A DNA stretch of 64,000 nucleotides from Brachionus rotundiformis (Eukaryota > Rotifera > Eurotatoria > Ploima > Brachionidae). Made by a program: the position numbers and the translations under genes. A model generated the notes under the pieces. It was not told where the DNA came from and made no database searches. It saw only the letters and a program-made list of their open reading frames with translations. Of this stretch, positions 1 through 11,278 are shown piece after piece (within the stretch, counting starts at the first letter, position 1; the number at the start of each line of letters is the position of its first letter). The stretch is taken from the NCBI GenBank assembly GCA_016802295.1, contig JAESIW010000138.1, positions 1,730,521 through 1,794,520 on the forward strand. The letters run 5' to 3'.

Positions 1-3000
1 CATTTTTAATCAATTTAAGTAAAAAAATAAATCAACTTAAATATAAAAGCATTAGATAACTGAATTTTTTTATTAATAAATCAAAATAATAAATATTTAA
101 ATTTATATAGTAATAAAATATTTAAAAATGTATTAAACTAATGATCAATAAAATACAGATAAAAACTCAATAATAAAAAAATATTTCAATTATAAATAGC
201 ATTAACGAATGTAATAAAAAAATTTAATTTTAACTTATGTAAGGCAAAAAAATACTTTTTTATTTAGATTTTGCTCAAACCTGTTAAATAATGGTAGACT
301 AATCTAAAAAATTTTGAACTAAACTAATTTTTTTTATAATACAATAAAATATAATTAATGGTTAATTAATTAACTACTTTTTATTATTAAATTATTTGAT
401 AAATGGAATATAAATTGAATAAAACTTTTTTATTAATATGTCTATTTTTAAATCAATATTTAATAATCAAAAAACATAAATAAAATCTAAATGTAATTTT
501 TTTTTGAGAAGATAGTCTATTCAATATCTATCTGTAAAAATTTGTAAAACCTTTTAGAATCGATGCATATTTTTAATAATTTGATCAAAATTTTCAATCG
601 GCCATTTTAATCTTTGGAAAATTATCCTTTGGACACAGTATTTACAGTAAAAAGCTGAAATGCATTAACAACATGTCTCAAAATGTTTAAATAGATATTT
701 ATTTATAAAAAATTTGGAACATTTGGAACATTAATGAATATCTTTTGAAAATTAAAACAAATACATTGTATTTGAAATTCTGTTGTCTGTTTTGGTGTAT
801 ATTTTTGTTTTTGTTTATTTAATCTAATAGATGATTATAAAAAAATTAGATACATAATAAATAATGATGATTTTATATTAATAAAAGAAACTTAATGAAG
901 AGAAAATGAAACCCCTTTGATATATCGGCGACAGATTAATTATCAATTTCATTCTGGATATGAAAAACTCCGAAATAGTTTTTTATTTTTGTCACAAAAG
1001 TTTTTTTTTCTCTTAACTTATTTTTAGTTTGTATGGTAAGTCTTATTATTTAAAAAACAAATCTTGCTGGAACACTGGGTATTTTAACAGTGGTAAACGA
1101 TTAATGACTTTTTTTGAAAAGGAAATATTTAGAAAAAAAAAGGTTATTGTTTTTAAGAAAAATAGATAAATTTAACTAACTGATGAAATAACAATTTTTG
1201 TCCTATAATTTATTTTGTTTTCATTTTTTTAAATAAAATAATGAAATAAATAATAACGATAATAACATTTATTAGTAAAAGAATAATTACTTCTAAGAGA
1301 TGAATGTCAAATTTTTTAAATTCAAAGCTAATCAACAGGCATTTGTAATCAAGACTAATTAACATTTCATTTATTTAAATGATACAAAAAATTTTACAGA
1401 TTAAAAAGAAATTTCTTAAGTTTGAAATAATTAAATTAAATTAATTGTTTTACAAAATCTGGAAAATCAAATTAATATTAAAGAATATTGAATGCTTGAA
1501 TATTGTAAACTTCACCATTGATCTCTTAATCACAAAGCAATTTATTCTTCTTGATTTATTCTTTTTATGAAATTGTAATTTCATAAAAAACTTCCAATAT
1601 AAGAATATAAAACTTTTTTAACATTTGATATAAATTTCAAAAACATTTTCTGTGAATGAAACAAAGTGAAACAACTATTGTTTCATCTAGTGCGCGAGTC
1701 TGCAAAATCTGTGAGAATTCTGCAAATTTGCATCCTATTTAAACCCATTAAAAATAAAGGGCAACTAGTTTATTCCTGTATAGCAAGTTCTGTATGAAAT
1801 TTCTCACTGTCAATTTTGTGTAAAAAAATTCTTAAGTTTTTTTTCCATTTGCTGATCTTGATGTTGGCCACTATAGCTTTAAATTCTTTAAATTCAGAAC
1901 TTTGTGTACAAAAGATGTACCAGGTGTTTCAACTTACAGAGCATGTTTTGCTTTTTAAGAACTTCACTTCTTTAGCATTTTTGAAATTTTGTTTTTGTTT
2001 TTTGTTCCAAATTTCACAGTGCCCAACTTATTTTGTTCCAATGTTTAATTTAAATAGATACGTTTTTTTTTTAAGTGAGCCTTTTAGTACGCTTCTAAAA
2101 GTCTTTTAAAAATAAATAAACTGCTCAGAATTTGTTCTAGTTTGAGAATCTGTAAAGAAAAGTATATGTTGAGCGGTAAACAAAAAAAGATGTAAAAAGA
2201 CTGAAAATTTTCCTAAAAATTGCCGATTTTTCGGTTAAATTTTTTTTTTCTATTCTATTCACAATAATTTTTGAGGAAAATTAATTTTTCTATAAGATTG
2301 TATGTCGCATTATGAGGTATAATATGTTTTTCGATGACTTGTAGGCACTCAAATGAGACAAGATGAGTAAGAGTCTGATTGAACCAACTTCAAAATCAGT
2401 AAATGGTGAAAAAACATTTGGATTTTTCTACTCAATACTTATAAATTGCTTTGTGATCAAGAGATCAATGTTGAAATTTACAACATTTAAGCATTCAATT
2501 TTTAATAATATCAATTTAATTTTCATAGATTTTGAAAAAAAATTCAAAAAATTTAATTTGAACACTTCAATGTTTTACTTTTTTAAATGATTATTTGAAC
2601 AATTTATTTTTAATTAGAATAATTTATTTTATTTAAATAAATGGAGTGTTAATCGGTCTTTATGACATGGGCACTAGCCTGTTGATTAACCTTGAAATAT
2701 AGACCAACTTTTGAGTGGATCGTTTAACCTCCTCTAGGAAAATTTTAACCTAGGTTTTCATAAATGAAGAATCCAAAAATGAGGTCCATTTTATACGACT
2801 AAGATAGTGTGAAAGTTTCAAATAAACTAGACAAAATTCGCAAGAATGTCAAGTTAACTTTGTCAAATAGTCAAATGTTCAGCTAATTTAAAAGAGGCTT
2901 TATTTTGCTGGGATGTTTAAAATTAGCTCTTTATTTTGAAAAAACCAACAGAAGACCAAAAATCCATTAAGCTTTTCACTAAGTCTTTGAAATTACTCAA

Positions 3001-3125
3001 TAGTTAAAAATTTCAGCTCTTTTTTTTTGTTTCTCCATTTTATTTACCAATTAATCTAATTGATATAAATAAATGATTTAAAAAAAAAAAACACAAATAA
3101 AATTTATTGTTAAAATAAGATAATA
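1..3125. other. Gene-free AT-rich intergenic region
   Basis: No supported gene. The two longest reading frames (1816-2109 and 2363-2590) are low-complexity Phe/Leu/Lys translations that resemble no family I know. At about 1640-2060 there are patches such as 'ccaaatttcaca' and 'tctgcaaaat' that recur in other repeat-like patches of this window (near 41.7, 51.5 and 62.4 kb), so this may be an eroded mobile-element copy. Nothing else is visible. Confidence 0.6.
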
Positions 3126-6100
3126 ATGGCTGATGAAGCAGCAAGACGATTGCAGTATGAATACAAGTCCAATTCAAATCTAGTCATAAATCCGAATAAG
3201 GATTTGATTGAGAAAATAGACCGGAATGAGCCGACTGGAGAAGTGTTGGCGTTGACAGCGGCCGATTTGTCGGTGCGCATGGGCGATCGGTACGAGCGCA
3301 CCCGGCCCAAGAATCAACAAGAAACCAAGAAGACAAAAAAATCCGACAGCAAACAGCAACAAGGCAACAAGTCAGAGATAAACAAGTACAAAGGCCAGAG
3401 CATATTGAGCGAAGAGTTCGAGGACTCGTCGTCGATAATGTACCGGCCGCAGACCCAAGACACCCGTCAGACCTACGAAGTAATGCTCAGCTTTATACAA
3501 GATTGTATTGGCGACCAGCCGAGGGACGTGCTCGGCGGCGCGGCCGACGAAGTCCTCATTAGCCTAAAGAACGACAAAATAAAGGACAAAGAGCGCAAGC
3601 GCGAAGTCGAAGCGCTGCTCGGCTCGCTGTCCGACGAAAGATTTGCTCAATTGGTCAACTTGGGCAAGAAAATAACCGACTGGTCGTTGGAAGATGTGAC
3701 TATGAATCAAGACGAGGAGATTGACGAAACAATTGGCGTCAAAGTGATGATAGAAGACGAGGAGAATGAAGAGGAAGAGAACGACTTGAGCGAAATAGGC
3801 GACGACGAAGACGACGAAATGGAGGACGATGAAGGCGAGGCTGAGAACGAGATGGAGGCGAGCAGCAAAGACAAACGAGCCATACATGGCCTAATGGAAC
3901 TGACCGATGGTGGCAAAGCACACAACAGTCTACAAGCGCACGAAATAGACGCGTTTTGGCTACAGCGCAAGCTGTCCAAAATATACGACGATCCGACTCA
4001 AGCGCAAACAAAAGTCAAAGAAATAGTCGACATACTGAGAGAGGCGTCGGACGAACGCGACGTCGAAAATCAACTAGTGCTCCTATTGGGCTTTAATCAG
4101 TTCGATTTGATTAAGTTGCTTAGGTCGAATCGTAGCATGGTGTTGTATTGTCATTTGTTGGCCAATGCGCAGAGTAGTGAAGAGCGCGAGGCGATCGAAA
4201 AGCAGATGAGAAGTGCGCCCGAATTGGAGCGCATATTGGCGGCGTTGAGCGCCGACGAGCAGAAAAAAGACCTTGTTCAATTGGAACGCGATCGTTTGGC
4301 GGCCAAGGCCAAGCGCTTAGAACAGGAGAAAAAGTCCGCTACCGCTACGACTACGACTACCGCTACGGCTACGGCTACGGCTACGACTACGGCTACACTG
4401 GTTGAAGAGGGGGCGGCGGGCGATTGGAATCCGAAGCACGTGCTCAATTTGGACGACTTGAGCTTTCACCAAGGCGGACACTTGATGGCCAACAAGAGGT
4501 GTCAATTGCCCGAGGGCTCGTTCAGAAAGCAGAAAAAAGGCTACGAAGAAGTGCACGTGCCGGCTCAAAAGCCGCGCGTCATCAATCCAGAACAGCTAGT
4601 GCCCGTGGACAAGCTGCCCAAGTACGCGCAAGCGGCCTTCGAAGGCTTCAAAACACTCAACCCGATACAGTCAAAAGTGAGCAAGACCGCGCTGGAAACG
4701 GACGAAAATTTGCTCATTTGTGCTCCAACCGGAGCCGGCAAGACCAACACAGCCCTGTTGTGCATGATGAGAGAAATAGGCAAACATGTCGACCACGACA
4801 CTGGACGCATAAATGTCGACCAGTTTAAAATAATCTACATAGCACCGTTAAAATCACTAGTGCAAGAAATGGTGGGCAGTTTTTCCAAACGATTGGCCAA
4901 GTACAACCTGAAAGTGGGCGAGTTGACGGGCGACGTTCAATTGAGCAAAGAGCAAATAAACGCAACGCAAATAATTGTTTGCACGCCGGAAAAATGGGAC
5001 ATAGTGACGCGTAAGAGCGGCGATCGTAGCTACACACAATTGGTACGCTTGGTAATAATAGACGAAATACACTTGTTGCATGACGAGCGTGGACCAGTGA
5101 TTGAGTGCATAGTGGCGCGCACACTGCGCAACATGGAATCGACCCAAGAGCACGTGCGCCTCGTCGGCTTGTCGGCCACGTTGCCCAACTACCGAGACGT
5201 GGCGGTGTTTTTGCGCGTCAACTTGGACCGTGGCCTCTTCTATTTTGACAACAGCTACCGGCCTGTGTCGCTCGAACAACAGTACATTGGCATTACGGAG
5301 AAAAAAGCGCTCAAACGCTTTCAAATAATGAACGATTTGGTGTACGAAAAAGTGATTGAGTCGAACGTGAACAAAAATCAAGTGCTGATATTTGTGCACT
5401 CGAGAAAAGAGACGGGCAAGACGGCGCGGGCGCTCCGCGACCAATGCATCGAAAAAGAGACCATAGCCGAGCTGGTCAAGAGCACGGCTAGCATGGAAAT
5501 ACTGCGCAACGAGGCCGAACAGGTCAAGAACACCGAGCTCAAGGATCTGCTGCCGTACGGCTTCGGCATCCATCATGCGGGCATGAACCGCGTCGATCGC
5601 ACACTTGTCGAGGACTTGTTCGCCGATCGGCACATACAAGTGCTTGTGAGCACGTCGACGCTCGCCTGGGGCGTCAACTTGCCCGCGCACACCGTCATCA
5701 TCAAGGGCACACAAGTGTACAGTCCGGACAAGGGCCGGTGGATCGAGCTCGGCGGCCTCGACCTGCTGCAAATGCTGGGACGCGCCGGCCGGCCCCAATA
5801 CGACACCAAAGGCCTCGGCATACTGCTCACCTCGCACGCCCAGCTACAGTTCTACTTGTCCGTTCAAAATCAACAATTGCCCATCGAATCGCAGCTAATC
5901 GCCAAACTAGTGGACAATTTGAACGCCGAAATAGTGGCCGGTAGTGTGCAGAGCGCCAAAGAGGCCGTCGAATGGCTCCAGTACACGTATTTGTATGTGC
6001 GTATGTTAAATCAGCCGGCGTTGTACGGCTGCTCGGCGGATGACAAGCAGACCGATCCGCGCCTACTGCAGCGCTGTGCCGACCTGGTGCACACGGCCTG

Positions 6101-9100
6101 TGTCCAATTGGACAAGAACAACTTGATCAGATACGAGCGAAAGTCGGGCGCGTTCCACTCGACCGATCTCGGCCGCATAGCCTCGCACTACTATTGCACC
6201 AACGAGTCCATACAGGTCTACAATGTGCTGCTCAAGCCGACGCTGTCCGAAATCGAGCTCTTTCGTTTGTTTTCGCTGAGCTCCGAGTTCAAGAATTTGA
6301 GTGTGCGCGACGAGGAAAAGCTCGAGTTGAGCAAACTGCTCGAACGTGTGCCAATACCGATCAAAGAGGGCATAGACGAAGCGTCGGCCAAGTGCAACGT
6401 GCTCCTGCAAGCGTACATATCGCAGCTCAAGTTGGACGGCTATGCGCTCATGTCCGACATGGTGTTCATAACCCAGTCGGCCAGTCGGCTGGTCAGAGCC
6501 CTGTTCGAGATAGCGGTGCATCGCGGCTGGGCCCAGCTCACCGACAAGTGTCTCAATTTGTGCAAAATGATCGACAAGCGCATGTGGCAGAGCATGTGTC
6601 CGCTGCGCCAGTTTAGGAAAATACCCGAGGAGGTGGTGAAAAAGATCGAAAAGCGCAACATCAGCTGGGAGCGTTTCTACGACATGGAAGCGCACGAGAT
6701 TGGCGAATTGGTGCGAGCGCCCAAGCTAGCCAAGTCCATATACAAATACGTGCATCAAATACCCAAGCTGGACTTGACTGTGCACGTGTTGCCAATAACG
6801 CGCTCGACTCTCAAAATCGAGCTGTACATACAGGCCGACTTCGAATGGGACGACAAGGTGCACTCGAGCGCCGAGCCGTTTTGGATATTTGTCGAGGACG
6901 TCGACTCGGAGCTCATACTTCACCACGAGTACTTTTTGCTCAAGGGCAAGTACGCACACGACGAGCATTGTGTGAAATTTTACGTGCCGGTGCTGGAGCC
7001 GTTGCCGCCGCAGTACTTCATTCGGTGCGTGTCGGACAGGTGGCTGGCGTCCGAGAGCCAGCTGGCCGTCTCGTTCCGGCACCTAATACTGCCCGAGAAG
7101 TACGTGCCGCCCACCGAGCTGCTCGACCTGCAGCCGCTGCCCGTCTCTGCGCTGCGCAACCCGGCCTACGAGGCCGTGTACGCCGCCTCGCACATCGACT
7201 TCTTCAATCCCATACAGACCCAAGTGTTCAACGCCGTGTACAACACGAACGAGAACGTGTTTGTGGGCGCGCCGACCGGCTCCGGCAAGACCGCCATAGC
7301 CGAGTTCGCGTTGATGCGCGCGTTCAACGAGCACGCCGACGCCGCCAAATGCGTCTACATTGTGGCCAAGGCGGACTTGTGTGCCATGGTAAAACGCGAC
7401 TGGGAGGCTAAATTCGCCGACAAAAAAGTGGTCATGCTGAGCGGCGAGACGTCCATCGATCTGAAGCTCATTGCCAAGGCCAATGTCATATGCAGCACGC
7501 CGATTAACTGGGATCTGGTGTCGCGCCGCTGGAAACAACGCAAGCAAGTGCAGAGCGTGCACTTGTTCATTGTGGACGAGCTGCACTTGATCGGCGCCGA
7601 GGACGGGCCCTGTCTCGAGATAATTTGCTCGCGTATGCGCTACATTAGCTCGCAAATCGAGCGCAGCATACGCATCGTGGCGCTGAGCAGCTCGCTCGCC
7701 AACGCCAAAGACCTCGCCCAGTGGCTCAACTGCAACTCGACGAGCACGTTCAATTTTCATCCGAATGTGCGCCCTCTGCAGCTACAAGTGCACATACAGG
7801 GCTTTAATATAACGCACAATGCGACCCGATTGATGGCCATGGCCAAGCCCGTCTTTCAATGCATACAACGGTACGCCGGCGCTCCGAGACACAAGCCGGC
7901 CATTGTGTTCGTGCCGACGCGCAAACAAGCCAGACTAACCGCCATCGACTTAGTGCAGTATTCGATAGCTGCGTGCGCCAATGCTCAGCTAACCGACAAC
8001 CAGACCATGCTGAATAGTAGTAAATTTGTGCACATTGAGCTCGATCAATTGGAGCCAATAGTCGACAAACTCGAGGACAAAACGCTGCGCGAGACCGTCT
8101 GCAACGGAGTGGCCTATTTGCACGAGGGCACCAGCGAGCTCGATCGGCGCATAGTTCAAAAGTTGTACCAATCGTCGGCCATACAAGTGCTCGTGTGCAG
8201 TCGAACGCTGTGCTGGTCGATCGAAATGCAGAGCTATTTGACCGTCATAATGGACACTCAGTACTACAACGGCGAGGAGCACGCCTACGAAGACTACCCG
8301 ATTAGCGACATAATACAGATGTGCGGCCGAGCCAACCGGCCCACCGTCGACACAGACTCCAAAGTGGTCCTCATGTGCCACAGTGGCAAGAAAAATTTCT
8401 ACAAAAAATTCCTATACGAACCGCTGCCGATCGAGTCCCATTTGGACAAGTGTTTACACGATCACTTCAATGCCGAAATAGTGACCAAAACAATCGAGAA
8501 CAAACAGGACGCCGTCGACTACTTGACATGGACGCTGCTCTATCGCCGCATGACCCAAAATCCCAACTATTACAGACTCACGGGCGTCACGCACCGACAC
8601 TTGTCCGATCATTTGTCGGAATTGGTCGAGTCGACCTTGACCGACCTAGAACAGTCCAAGTGCATAAGCATCGAGGACGAGATCGACGTGTCGCCCATCA
8701 ACTTGGGCATGATTGCCGCCTACTACTACATCAATTACCGCACCATTGAACTATTCAGCAAGACACTGACCGCCAAGAGCAAAATACGCGCCCTATTGGA
8801 CATAGTGGCGTCGGCGGCCGAGTTCGAACACTTGCCCATACGCCACCACGAGGACTCACTACTCAGGCAAATATCGCTCAAGCTGCCCTCCAAGCTCGAC
8901 GCCAAGTCCAAGTTCAACGACCCGCACGTCAAAGCCAACGTGCTGCTGCAGTCACATTTGTCACGGTTGCCCTTGACCGCCGAGCTGCAGCAGGACCTAA
9001 ATCACGTGCTAGTTGTGTGTGTGCGTTTGATACAGGCGTGTGTGGACGTGTTGTCGACGAACGGGTGGCTGAGTCCGGCGCTGGCCGCCATGGAGCTGTC

Positions 9101-9686
9101 GCAAATGTGCACACAAGCCATGTGGAACAAGGACTCCTATTTGAAGCAGTTGCCGCACTTTAGTGCCGAGTTAATTGACAAATGCAAGCAGAAGAACATC
9201 GAGAGCATATTTGACATCATGGACATGGAAGACGAGGACAGAAATGAATTGTTGCAATTGAGCAATGCCAAGTTGGCCGATGTGGCCAAATTTTGCAATC
9301 GATATCCCAATATTGAGATGAGCTATCAAGTGGAGGACAGTGAGAATATATGCACTAGTGGACAAGTGAATGTGAGTGTTGGTTTGGAGCGTGAGGACGA
9401 GCAGACTGGACCGGTGATGGCGCCGCTCTATCCGCACAAAAAAGACGAGAATTGGTGGGTGGTCATTGGCGAGACAAAGACTAACGCCCTGCTCGGCATC
9501 AAACGGCTCACTCTTAGCCAAAAGGCCAAGGTTAAGCTTGACTTTGCCGCACCGGCCACTCCCGGCTCATACACATACACTCTTTACCTAATGTCCGATT
9601 CGTACATGGGATGCGATCAAGAATACAAAGTCCAAGTGCATGTGTCCGATCCAAGTGCAGTTAGAAAAGACTCCAACGGCTCCTAA
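3126..9686 (+). CDS. SNRNP200: U5 snRNP 200 kDa helicase (Brr2), Ski2-like double helicase
   Basis: ATP-dependent RNA helicase of the U5 snRNP that unwinds U4/U6 during spliceosome activation in the nucleus. The 2186-residue protein is close to the length of animal homologs. An N-terminal acidic region is followed by helicase cassette 1: Walker A APTGAGKT from residue 533, DEIH from 646, SATLPNY, HHAGMNRVDR and the motif VI-like QMLGRAGRP. Cassette 2 has GAPTGSGKT from residue 1381, DELH from 1484, SSSLAN and CGRANRP; each cassette continues into a Sec63-like module. Degenerate cassette 2 motifs (SSSLAN, GRANRP) are normal for Brr2. The whole gene is one open frame with no intron, and its codons are far more GC-rich than the flanks. 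The start is the first ATG of the frame (MADEAARRLQYEY), matching the conserved N-terminus. AATAAA-type signals follow the stop. Assignment is very secure. Confidence 0.98.
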   Translation: MADEAARRLQYEYKSNSNLVINPNKDLIEKIDRNEPTGEVLALTAADLSVRMGDRYERTRPKNQQETKKTKKSDSKQQQGNKSEINKYKGQSILSEEFEDSSSIMYRPQTQDTRQTYEVMLSFIQDCIGDQPRDVLGGAADEVLISLKNDKIKDKERKREVEALLGSLSDERFAQLVNLGKKITDWSLEDVTMNQDEEIDETIGVKVMIEDEENEEEENDLSEIGDDEDDEMEDDEGEAENEMEASSKDKRAIHGLMELTDGGKAHNSLQAHEIDAFWLQRKLSKIYDDPTQAQTKVKEIVDILREASDERDVENQLVLLLGFNQFDLIKLLRSNRSMVLYCHLLANAQSSEEREAIEKQMRSAPELERILAALSADEQKKDLVQLERDRLAAKAKRLEQEKKSATATTTTTATATATATTTATLVEEGAAGDWNPKHVLNLDDLSFHQGGHLMANKRCQLPEGSFRKQKKGYEEVHVPAQKPRVINPEQLVPVDKLPKYAQAAFEGFKTLNPIQSKVSKTALETDENLLICAPTGAGKTNTALLCMMREIGKHVDHDTGRINVDQFKIIYIAPLKSLVQEMVGSFSKRLAKYNLKVGELTGDVQLSKEQINATQIIVCTPEKWDIVTRKSGDRSYTQLVRLVIIDEIHLLHDERGPVIECIVARTLRNMESTQEHVRLVGLSATLPNYRDVAVFLRVNLDRGLFYFDNSYRPVSLEQQYIGITEKKALKRFQIMNDLVYEKVIESNVNKNQVLIFVHSRKETGKTARALRDQCIEKETIAELVKSTASMEILRNEAEQVKNTELKDLLPYGFGIHHAGMNRVDRTLVEDLFADRHIQVLVSTSTLAWGVNLPAHTVIIKGTQVYSPDKGRWIELGGLDLLQMLGRAGRPQYDTKGLGILLTSHAQLQFYLSVQNQQLPIESQLIAKLVDNLNAEIVAGSVQSAKEAVEWLQYTYLYVRMLNQPALYGCSADDKQTDPRLLQRCADLVHTACVQLDKNNLIRYERKSGAFHSTDLGRIASHYYCTNESIQVYNVLLKPTLSEIELFRLFSLSSEFKNLSVRDEEKLELSKLLERVPIPIKEGIDEASAKCNVLLQAYISQLKLDGYALMSDMVFITQSASRLVRALFEIAVHRGWAQLTDKCLNLCKMIDKRMWQSMCPLRQFRKIPEEVVKKIEKRNISWERFYDMEAHEIGELVRAPKLAKSIYKYVHQIPKLDLTVHVLPITRSTLKIELYIQADFEWDDKVHSSAEPFWIFVEDVDSELILHHEYFLLKGKYAHDEHCVKFYVPVLEPLPPQYFIRCVSDRWLASESQLAVSFRHLILPEKYVPPTELLDLQPLPVSALRNPAYEAVYAASHIDFFNPIQTQVFNAVYNTNENVFVGAPTGSGKTAIAEFALMRAFNEHADAAKCVYIVAKADLCAMVKRDWEAKFADKKVVMLSGETSIDLKLIAKANVICSTPINWDLVSRRWKQRKQVQSVHLFIVDELHLIGAEDGPCLEIICSRMRYISSQIERSIRIVALSSSLANAKDLAQWLNCNSTSTFNFHPNVRPLQLQVHIQGFNITHNATRLMAMAKPVFQCIQRYAGAPRHKPAIVFVPTRKQARLTAIDLVQYSIAACANAQLTDNQTMLNSSKFVHIELDQLEPIVDKLEDKTLRETVCNGVAYLHEGTSELDRRIVQKLYQSSAIQVLVCSRTLCWSIEMQSYLTVIMDTQYYNGEEHAYEDYPISDIIQMCGRANRPTVDTDSKVVLMCHSGKKNFYKKFLYEPLPIESHLDKCLHDHFNAEIVTKTIENKQDAVDYLTWTLLYRRMTQNPNYYRLTGVTHRHLSDHLSELVESTLTDLEQSKCISIEDEIDVSPINLGMIAAYYYINYRTIELFSKTLTAKSKIRALLDIVASAAEFEHLPIRHHEDSLLRQISLKLPSKLDAKSKFNDPHVKANVLLQSHLSRLPLTAELQQDLNHVLVVCVRLIQACVDVLSTNGWLSPALAAMELSQMCTQAMWNKDSYLKQLPHFSAELIDKCKQKNIESIFDIMDMEDEDRNELLQLSNAKLADVAKFCNRYPNIEMSYQVEDSENICTSGQVNVSVGLEREDEQTGPVMAPLYPHKKDENWWVVIGETKTNALLGIKRLTLSQKAKVKLDFAAPATPGSYTYTLYLMSDSYMGCDQEYKVQVHVSDPSAVRKDSNGS
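4338..4397 (+). repeat. Coding microsatellite in SNRNP200
   Basis: A run of ACT/GCT-type triplets (pattern ctacg/ctacc repeated) inside the SNRNP200 frame encodes an alternating Thr/Ala tract of about 20 residues before the first helicase cassette. The trinucleotide periodicity keeps the frame. It lies in a linker, so length variation is probably tolerated. Confidence 0.8.
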
Positions 9687-9963
9687 ATTCCCAACAATGT
9701 ATTCTATACACATCATAAATTTTTTTAAATTAAAATTTCTCTTTATAAATAGATTAATTAATTAATTAATTGATTTTATTTTTTTTCTGTTGTAATTAAA
9801 TAAAATATGGCTTTAAATAAATTTTTGTTTAATTTTTTGATTAACATTATTCTCGCAATTAACAAAATGTGAAGCAAGGTGAAACTTTCCATCGAACAGA
9901 AAATTAACGGGTTCCCAATAATGCTTGTCCGAAAATTTAATTAGAAAAATCAGTCATTCAATT

Positions 9964-11133
9964 TAGATAAAATAATGAAATTTTACAGTCTAATTCGAAA
10001 TTTTATCTATTTTTCCATCCAAATATCATCCCGATAATAATAATAATAATAGTTAATATTCTACGGTCAACTAAGTCTAACTAAATTAACAAAGCAGAAA
10101 AACTAACGTAGTCCCGCTAAAGTAGACTTTCAATTTTAATAGGAAAAGTTATGGCTCATTTTAATCAAGATTAAATTCTTTACAACCTCGATTGTCAGCC
10201 CTATCGAGTTCTTGCTCAAGCAGCTTAAACTCAATGGCTGGTCTACGCCGAAGCTCATTTGTGTATACCGAGCATATTGTCTCAGCCACTTTACGTACAG
10301 CGCCGCAATGCTTACTTCAACCTCTGCTGCTGCTAAGTGTGAGATGAACGCTTTCAACTCCCGTTTATGGCGAATCATGGGAATCAATGATCAGACTGCA
10401 GGCTCTTACAAACTCCTCCCAATCAACGAGTTTATAGACCATGTATGCGAACAAACACTCAATAGAATTCTGGCTGACCCAAACCATCCCATCACGTCAT
10501 GTCAACCACGCAACCTTCGCCTTGAACGCACGTTTCCCTTTCCAAACAAGAAAAACAAATAAAGCTGCCTATCGCAACAGCTTCTTACAGAAGTTCCTTC
10601 GAAAACTTCGCAAGTCTCTATCTTGTTTAATCATATAACTAGTTTATAATTTATAATTTATATATTTTGTATCTTTGTTACGATATGTCTGACAATTCTT
10701 ACTTTATATTCTAATAATAATTATTGTACAATTAGATTTAATTCTCAAATCAATAATTTTAATCAATAAAACGTTTAAATCTTACAAACAGATATTTCAA
10801 AGTGTTATTTGAATTTTCTAAATCACGAGGACAATTTTGCCTCAGATCATGCACGCCACCTAGGAGCTGGACATAGAAAAAATATAAATAAATGAAAAAA
10901 AAAATAATAAAATTTCTTGTTAGGCTGTAAAATTTCATTATTTTATCTATATTTCATTGCATGAAATTTTTTTTAAATGGAATACGCTACCTACATCGGT
11001 TGTCACAGTGAGTTCAATCAACCAGTTCAAAAACACACAAGATAATGTTGGTAGACACAGATCAACCAAATCAAATACGTCAGTAGAAATGAACTCACCA
11101 AATAAAAAGTCTACTTTAGCGGGACTAGGTTAG
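9964..11133. mobile_element. Transposable-element remnant with two staggered inverted-repeat pairs
   Basis: Two separate inverted-repeat pairs are visible. Pair A is a perfect 25 bp match (9964-9988 with the reverse complement of 10925-10949; core gataaaataatgaaatttt). Pair B is 28 bp with one mismatch (10103-10130 with 11106-11133; core tcccgctaaagtagacttt). Their order is A-B-A'-B', not nested as in a simple terminal-inverted-repeat element. A reverse-transcriptase C-terminal fragment lies between B and A'. The region is best read as a composite: a non-autonomous DNA element invaded or rearranged by a 5'-truncated non-LTR element. No clear target-site duplication was seen. Confidence 0.6.
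10143..10562 (+). pseudogene. Non-LTR retrotransposon reverse-transcriptase C-terminal fragment
   Basis: The frame is open from 10143 to the stop at 10562 with no proper start. It encodes a stretch resembling the region after the RT palm in jockey/CR1-type elements (KLICVYRAYCLSHFTYSAAM, then FNSRLWRIMGI). The catalytic motifs are absent, so this is a 5'-truncated copy. The downstream 200 bp is AT-rich and holds AATAAA-like signals near 10765, as expected of a retroelement 3' end. Family assignment below 'non-LTR RT' is not possible by eye. Confidence 0.6.
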
Positions 11134-11278
11134 CCCTTCTGATTTGTTTGTTTGACTAAACTAAATTGATGACAAATATAAATTAATTAAATTATTAAAA
11201 AATTAATATTTTATATTAATAGCTTTTATTAATTAACAATAGGCTATCTAACAAATAAAAAATAAATTTTTAAAAAAA

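Noticed and set aside
1816..2109. 97-residue open frame in the left spacer
   Set aside because: Phe/Leu-rich translation of AT-rich DNA, no family resemblance, no splice or promoter context.
2363..2590. 75-residue open frame upstream of SNRNP200
   Set aside because: Low complexity, no homology seen, ends in A/T runs.
4857..5837. 326-residue antisense open frame inside SNRNP200, and several shorter ones (6063-6695, 7083-7760, 7989-8381)
   Set aside because: They mirror the GC-rich codon pattern of the sense gene, have no domain I recognise, and overlap a fully conserved helicase.
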